Below are positions 5,413-7,342 of a DNA stretch of 7,342 nucleotides, piece after piece. A program made the position numbers and the translations under genes. Each line of letters starts with the position of its first letter. The first letter of the stretch is position 1. The notes under the pieces were generated by a model. The model was not told where the DNA came from. It did no database searches and was given only the letters and a program-made list of their open reading frames with translations. Origin of the DNA: an uncultured Nitrososphaerota archaeon (GTDB taxonomy: Bacteria > Bacillota > Clostridia > Oscillospirales > Ruminococcaceae); the NCBI GenBank assembly GCA_934869045.1, contig CAKXAF010000130.1, positions 1-7,342 of the forward strand, in the 5' to 3' direction.

Positions 5413-5841
5413 ATGTCCACTACTATGGCAAAACCGGCGGAAGTCACCCGCAAATGGTATGTGCTTGACGCGACGGACAAGCCCTTGGGCCGTGTGGCTG
5501 CCAAAGCGGCGCACATTCTGCGCGGAAAACACAAGCCTTCCTTTACTCCCAACGTTGATTGCGGCGATCATGTCATCATCGTCAACGCGGAGAAGGCAAT
5601 CCTCACCGGTAAAAAGGCTGAGCAGAAATTCCTGCGCTGGCACACCGGCTGGATCGGCCACCTGAAAGAGGTTTCCTACAAAAAACTGATGGAAGAGAAC
5701 CCGGAAAAGGCGATGACCGTCGCCATTAAAGGAATGCTTCCCGACACCGTGCTTGGCAGATCTCAGCTCCACCGCCTCCGTGTTTATCGGGGCGCTGAAC
5801 ATGAGAATCAGGCCCAGAAGCCTGAAACCTGCGAGTTTTAA
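5413..5841 (+). CDS. rplM: 50S ribosomal protein L13
   Basis: This is a 142-residue component of the large ribosomal subunit that binds 23S rRNA early in assembly. Signature regions are WYVLDATDKPLGRVAAKAAHILRGKHKPSFTPNVDCGDHVIIVNA (15-58), LTGKKAEQKFLRWHTGWIG (about 63-81) and the conserved AIKGMLPDTVLGR (about 106-118) near the C-terminus. The length equals the usual size. The start is ATG at 5413 with GGAGG seven bases before it; a second ATG four codons later is possible but lacks its own ribosome site. The gene has a consensus promoter and a folded leader, and is followed after 22 bases by rpsI, the standard pairing across bacteria. Confidence 0.98.
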   Translation: MSTTMAKPAEVTRKWYVLDATDKPLGRVAAKAAHILRGKHKPSFTPNVDCGDHVIIVNAEKAILTGKKAEQKFLRWHTGWIGHLKEVSYKKLMEENPEKAMTVAIKGMLPDTVLGRSQLHRLRVYRGAEHENQAQKPETCEF

Positions 5842-5863
5842 TCAGTGAAAGGAGGCAATTAAC

Positions 5864-6262
5864 ATGTATGATTCCAAACCCTACTTCTACGGCACCGGCA
5901 GAAGAAAACATTCCGTTGCCCGCGTGAGAGTCTACCAGGGCACCGGCAAGATCACTATCAACGGCCGGGATATCGACGATTATTTTGGCCTGGATACCCT
6001 GAAAACCATTGCCCGTCAGCCTCTGGCCCTGACTGAAACCGAAGGCAAATTTGACATCGTCTGTACCCTTGCCGGCGGCGGCGTAACCGGACAGGCCGGC
6101 GCGCTCCGTCACGGCCTGTCCCGCGCACTGCTCCAGTATGACCCGGAACTCCGTGCCACACTGAAAAAGGCCGGTTTCCTGACCCGTGATCCCAGAATGA
6201 AAGAAAGAAAGAAATACGGCCTCAAGGCTGCCCGTCGCGCTCCCCAGTTCAGCAAGAGATAA
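5864..6262 (+). CDS. rpsI: 30S ribosomal protein S9
   Basis: This is a 132-residue small-subunit protein whose basic C-terminal tail reaches the P-site tRNA. Signature regions are YFYGTGRRKHSVARVRVYQGTGKITINGRDIDDYFG (7-42), GGGVTGQAGALRHGLSRALLQYDPELR (about 71-97) and the family ending LTRDPRMKERKKYGLKAARRAPQFSKR, with the invariant final SKR. AAAGGAGG at 5848-5855 precedes the ATG by eight bases. It is co-transcribed with rplM and followed 35 bases after the stop by a strong terminator. Confidence 0.98.
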   Translation: MYDSKPYFYGTGRRKHSVARVRVYQGTGKITINGRDIDDYFGLDTLKTIARQPLALTETEGKFDIVCTLAGGGVTGQAGALRHGLSRALLQYDPELRATLKKAGFLTRDPRMKERKKYGLKAARRAPQFSKR

Positions 6263-6297
6263 TCTGCTGTTCAAACTGGTTCAAAGAGGCTCAAAAA

Positions 6298-6330
6298 CCC
6301 CGAAAAACTGCGGTTTTTCGGGGCTTTTCT
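6298..6330 (+). terminator. Rho-independent terminator of rplM-rpsI
   Basis: The arms 6298-6308 and 6313-6323 pair perfectly over 11 bp (CCCCGAAAAAC with GTTTTTCGGGG) around the loop TGCG. The stem is followed by CTTTTCTATTT, and the A run before the stem (6293-6297) faces the T run after it. It closes the ribosomal operon. Confidence 0.93.
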
Positions 6331-6350
6331 ATTTCACATCTTCTGTTGCA

Positions 6351-6579
6351 GCTTGTCTGATTCTGGCAGGATTTGAACTGTTCTGACCCTGTTTTTCTTG
6401 ATTAAAAATGGGGCAACCGGCCTTTTTTGCCCCCATTATGATTAAAAAATGGGGCAACTGGAAAGCAAAATCGAAGCATTTTCGAGGTGCTTTTGTCCTG
6501 TCGTTTCCCCATCGTTTACAAGCCTTTCTTTATGGTTTTTACTTTTGAAAGGGCTGGCCTGATTTGTCAGGATTTGACC
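6351..6579. repeat. Diverged 28-base direct repeat, two copies about 200 bases apart
   Basis: The copies 6351-6378 and 6553-6579 share most positions, with the core CAGGATTTGA identical and CTGATT plus TG(G/T)CAGGATTTGA(A/C)C easily aligned; one base is missing in the second. In the second copy CCTGA-TTTG-TCAGG forms a perfect short hairpin, while in the first only a CTG/CAG stem remains. The pair may bound a small insertion or be a dispersed intergenic repeat. Confidence 0.4.
6400..6461 (-). terminator. Alternative hairpins ending in a T run (terminator or attenuator-like)
   Basis: On the minus strand there are three blocks: TTGCCCCATT (6457-6448), AATGGGGGCAA (6437-6427) and TTGCCCCATT again (6416-6407). 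The middle block can pair with either neighbour, each time with one bulged G and a 10-base loop. The pairing with the last block is followed directly by TTTAATC and resembles an intrinsic terminator for transcripts coming from the transposase side. The pairing with the first block would prevent it. Confidence 0.45.
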
Positions 6580-6818
6580 AAACCGAATCCGGTTTATCTT
6601 TTCTTTCCTCATACCATCCGAACCCTTTGAAGGTGGTGAATACTCGCACATTTGCGCTGCACATCTATGGCCAGCTACAATGAAGGCGGAAAGACCTGCT
6701 AATGAAAGTCAAGTAGGAATTTCAAGATTTCAATTCAGAAAAAAGGCCACACGAAGCCAGACCGCTGAGCGCTCCAAAATTGAAACGGCGGTGGGCCAGA
6801 GAGGTGTTCAGTATGAGA

Positions 6819-7342
6819 TCAGATCCGCGCCAGTGTGTTTAGATAAGCAGTTACCGAGGCGTAGTAGATACGCAGGAACTTGTTGGCAGAAGCCATCATG
6901 TAGACCTTGTAAGGCTTTCCTTCGGAACGCTTTTTGTCCATGAATTGGTACACAGGTTCGTCCAAAGGGGCGCTTTGCAGATAAATGCCCATCACAAGGA
7001 ACAAAGTTCTGCGCAGAGCGGCGGAACCCCGTTTGGAGATGCTGCGGCTGTGTATGTCCATTTGGCCAGACTGGCAAGGAGGTGCGTCAATGCCGGCAAA
7101 GGCAACCAAAGCCTTTTTGGAGTGGAACCGGCGCACATCGCCAATTTCAGCCATGAGCTGCGGACCGAGCGTAGAACCAACGCCAAACATTTCCATGACC
7201 ACGGGATATTCGGGTAAGGAAGCGGCCAAAGACTGCATCTCCTGTTTGAGTGCGGCGAGTGCAGCAGAGGTTGCCTTAAGCTGCGCAATTGCCTGTTGTA
7301 CCAAAAGCTTGGTTGTCTCATTTCGGGGCATAACGCCAATGC
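6819..7342 (-). CDS. IS110/IS1111-family transposase, C-terminal part (cut by right edge)
   Basis: This is the C-terminal Transposase_20-type domain of a site-specific DNA recombinase of insertion sequences; the frame stays open to the window edge, so the N-terminal RuvC-like DEDD domain is outside. Visible parts are a helical, coiled-coil-like stretch (KLLVQQAIAQLKATSAALAALKQEM), the helix-hairpin-helix-like GVGSTLGPQLMAEIGDVRRF, ALVAFAGIDAPPCQSG with the conserved serine expected at the active site, SISKRGSAALRRTLF, and the family-typical end GKPYKVYMMASANKFLRIYYA. The ATG at 7331 is internal, not the start. No break or frameshift is seen in the visible part. Downstream lies a long non-coding segment. 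In this family the non-coding ends carry the guide (bridge or seek) RNA, downstream of the gene in the IS1111 group. Family assignment is firm; the subgroup is not determined. Confidence 0.92.
   Translation of the reverse strand, partial: IGVMPRNETTKLLVQQAIAQLKATSAALAALKQEMQSLAASLPEYPVVMEMFGVGSTLGPQLMAEIGDVRRFHSKKALVAFAGIDAPPCQSGQMDIHSRSISKRGSAALRRTLFLVMGIYLQSAPLDEPVYQFMDKKRSEGKPYKVYMMASANKFLRIYYASVTAYLNTLARI
6819..7342 (-). mobile_element. IS110/IS1111-type insertion sequence, partial
   Basis: The transposase fragment shows that an insertion sequence enters from the right edge. Its left limit is somewhere between the rpsI terminator (6330) and the transposase stop (6819) and cannot be fixed from this window, so the coordinates given cover only the certain part. 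It is oriented toward the ribosomal operon and inserted behind the operon's terminator, where it harms no gene. Confidence 0.75.

Larger units (their letters stand above)
6331..6818. other. Non-coding flank of the IS110-type element, structured, no gene seen
   Basis: About 490 bases separate the ribosomal terminator from the transposase stop, with no open frame carrying a recognisable protein or a good ribosome site. The region is visibly lower in GC than the genes to its left. It contains a pair of near-identical blocks with an inverted block between them (6400-6461), a diverged 28-base repeat (6351-6378 and 6553-6579), tandem stem-loops at 6558-6571 and 6580-6595, and a stem-loop with the palindrome GAGCGCTC at 6761-6792. 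The end of the mobile element must lie here or at its left limit, but IS110-type elements often lack obvious inverted ends, so I cannot place it. Confidence 0.5.

Noticed and set aside
6366..6380. GTTCAAATCCTG on the minus strand, like a tRNA T-loop
   Set aside because: The flanking bases do not pair as a T-stem and no acceptor, D or anticodon arm can be built around it.
6442..6651. 69-codon minus-strand frame beginning MCEYSPPSKGSDGMRKEK
   Set aside because: It has no ribosome site and no recognisable domain, and it crosses the hairpins and repeats of the non-coding flank; I treat it as chance.
6680..6943. 87-codon plus-strand frame in the IS flank
   Set aside because: It overlaps the transposase in antisense and has no recognisable family features.
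1..7342. CRISPR array, phage module, toxin-antitoxin pair or defence island
   Set aside because: No regularly spaced repeats, nuclease or cas-like genes, phage proteins or paired small genes of such types are present in the window.

Overview
The window looks like chromosomal DNA from a GC-rich, spore-forming Clostridia member, most likely Oscillospirales (Oscillibacter/Flavonifractor-like). The evidence is three sporulation-type proteins (YqfC, YqfD and a YlbJ/SpoVV-type membrane protein), a YlmC/YmxH PRC-barrel protein, strong AGGAGG ribosome sites, and the character of L13 and S9. The family-level placement is inference from protein flavour, not from a search.

Layout, left to right. At 1-556 (minus) is the N-terminal part of a sugar-type ABC transporter permease cut by the window edge. 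A non-coding gap follows, with a perfect 19-bp hairpin terminator at 771-814. At 885-3862 a five-gene minus-strand operon is read in the order yqfC, ylbJ/spoVV-like, small five-cysteine protein, RluA-type pseudouridine synthase, ylmC-like. yqfC and ylbJ overlap by 4 bases, and ylbJ and the cysteine gene by 32. Only yqfC starts with ATG: three genes use GTG, and the pseudouridine synthase appears to start at ATC. yqfD (3947-5122, plus) is transcribed divergently from yqfC across an 84-base gap that holds two sigma-E-like promoters facing each other, each -35 lying on the other's -10.

Next comes an AT- and purine-rich gap, then a consensus vegetative promoter (TTGACA-17-TATAAT), a structured leader that resembles the Firmicutes L13 autoregulatory leader, rplM, rpsI and a strong terminator at 6298-6330. 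From 6331 to 6818 there is about 490 bases without a convincing gene. It holds an A-A'-A set of mutually exclusive hairpins, a diverged 28-base repeat and several short stem-loops. It lies immediately downstream of the C-terminal part of an IS110/IS1111-family transposase (6819 to the right edge, minus), a family whose non-coding flanks can encode a bridge (seek) RNA.

Functionally, the middle of the window is a mother-cell sporulation locus wired through a divergent promoter, with a translation-related gene (RluA) embedded in it, next to a housekeeping ribosomal operon. The right end is mobile DNA parked behind the ribosomal operon terminator. The best candidates for something undescribed are the uncharacterised cysteine protein inside the sporulation operon, the ATC initiation codon, the facing promoters, and the structured non-coding region next to the transposase.
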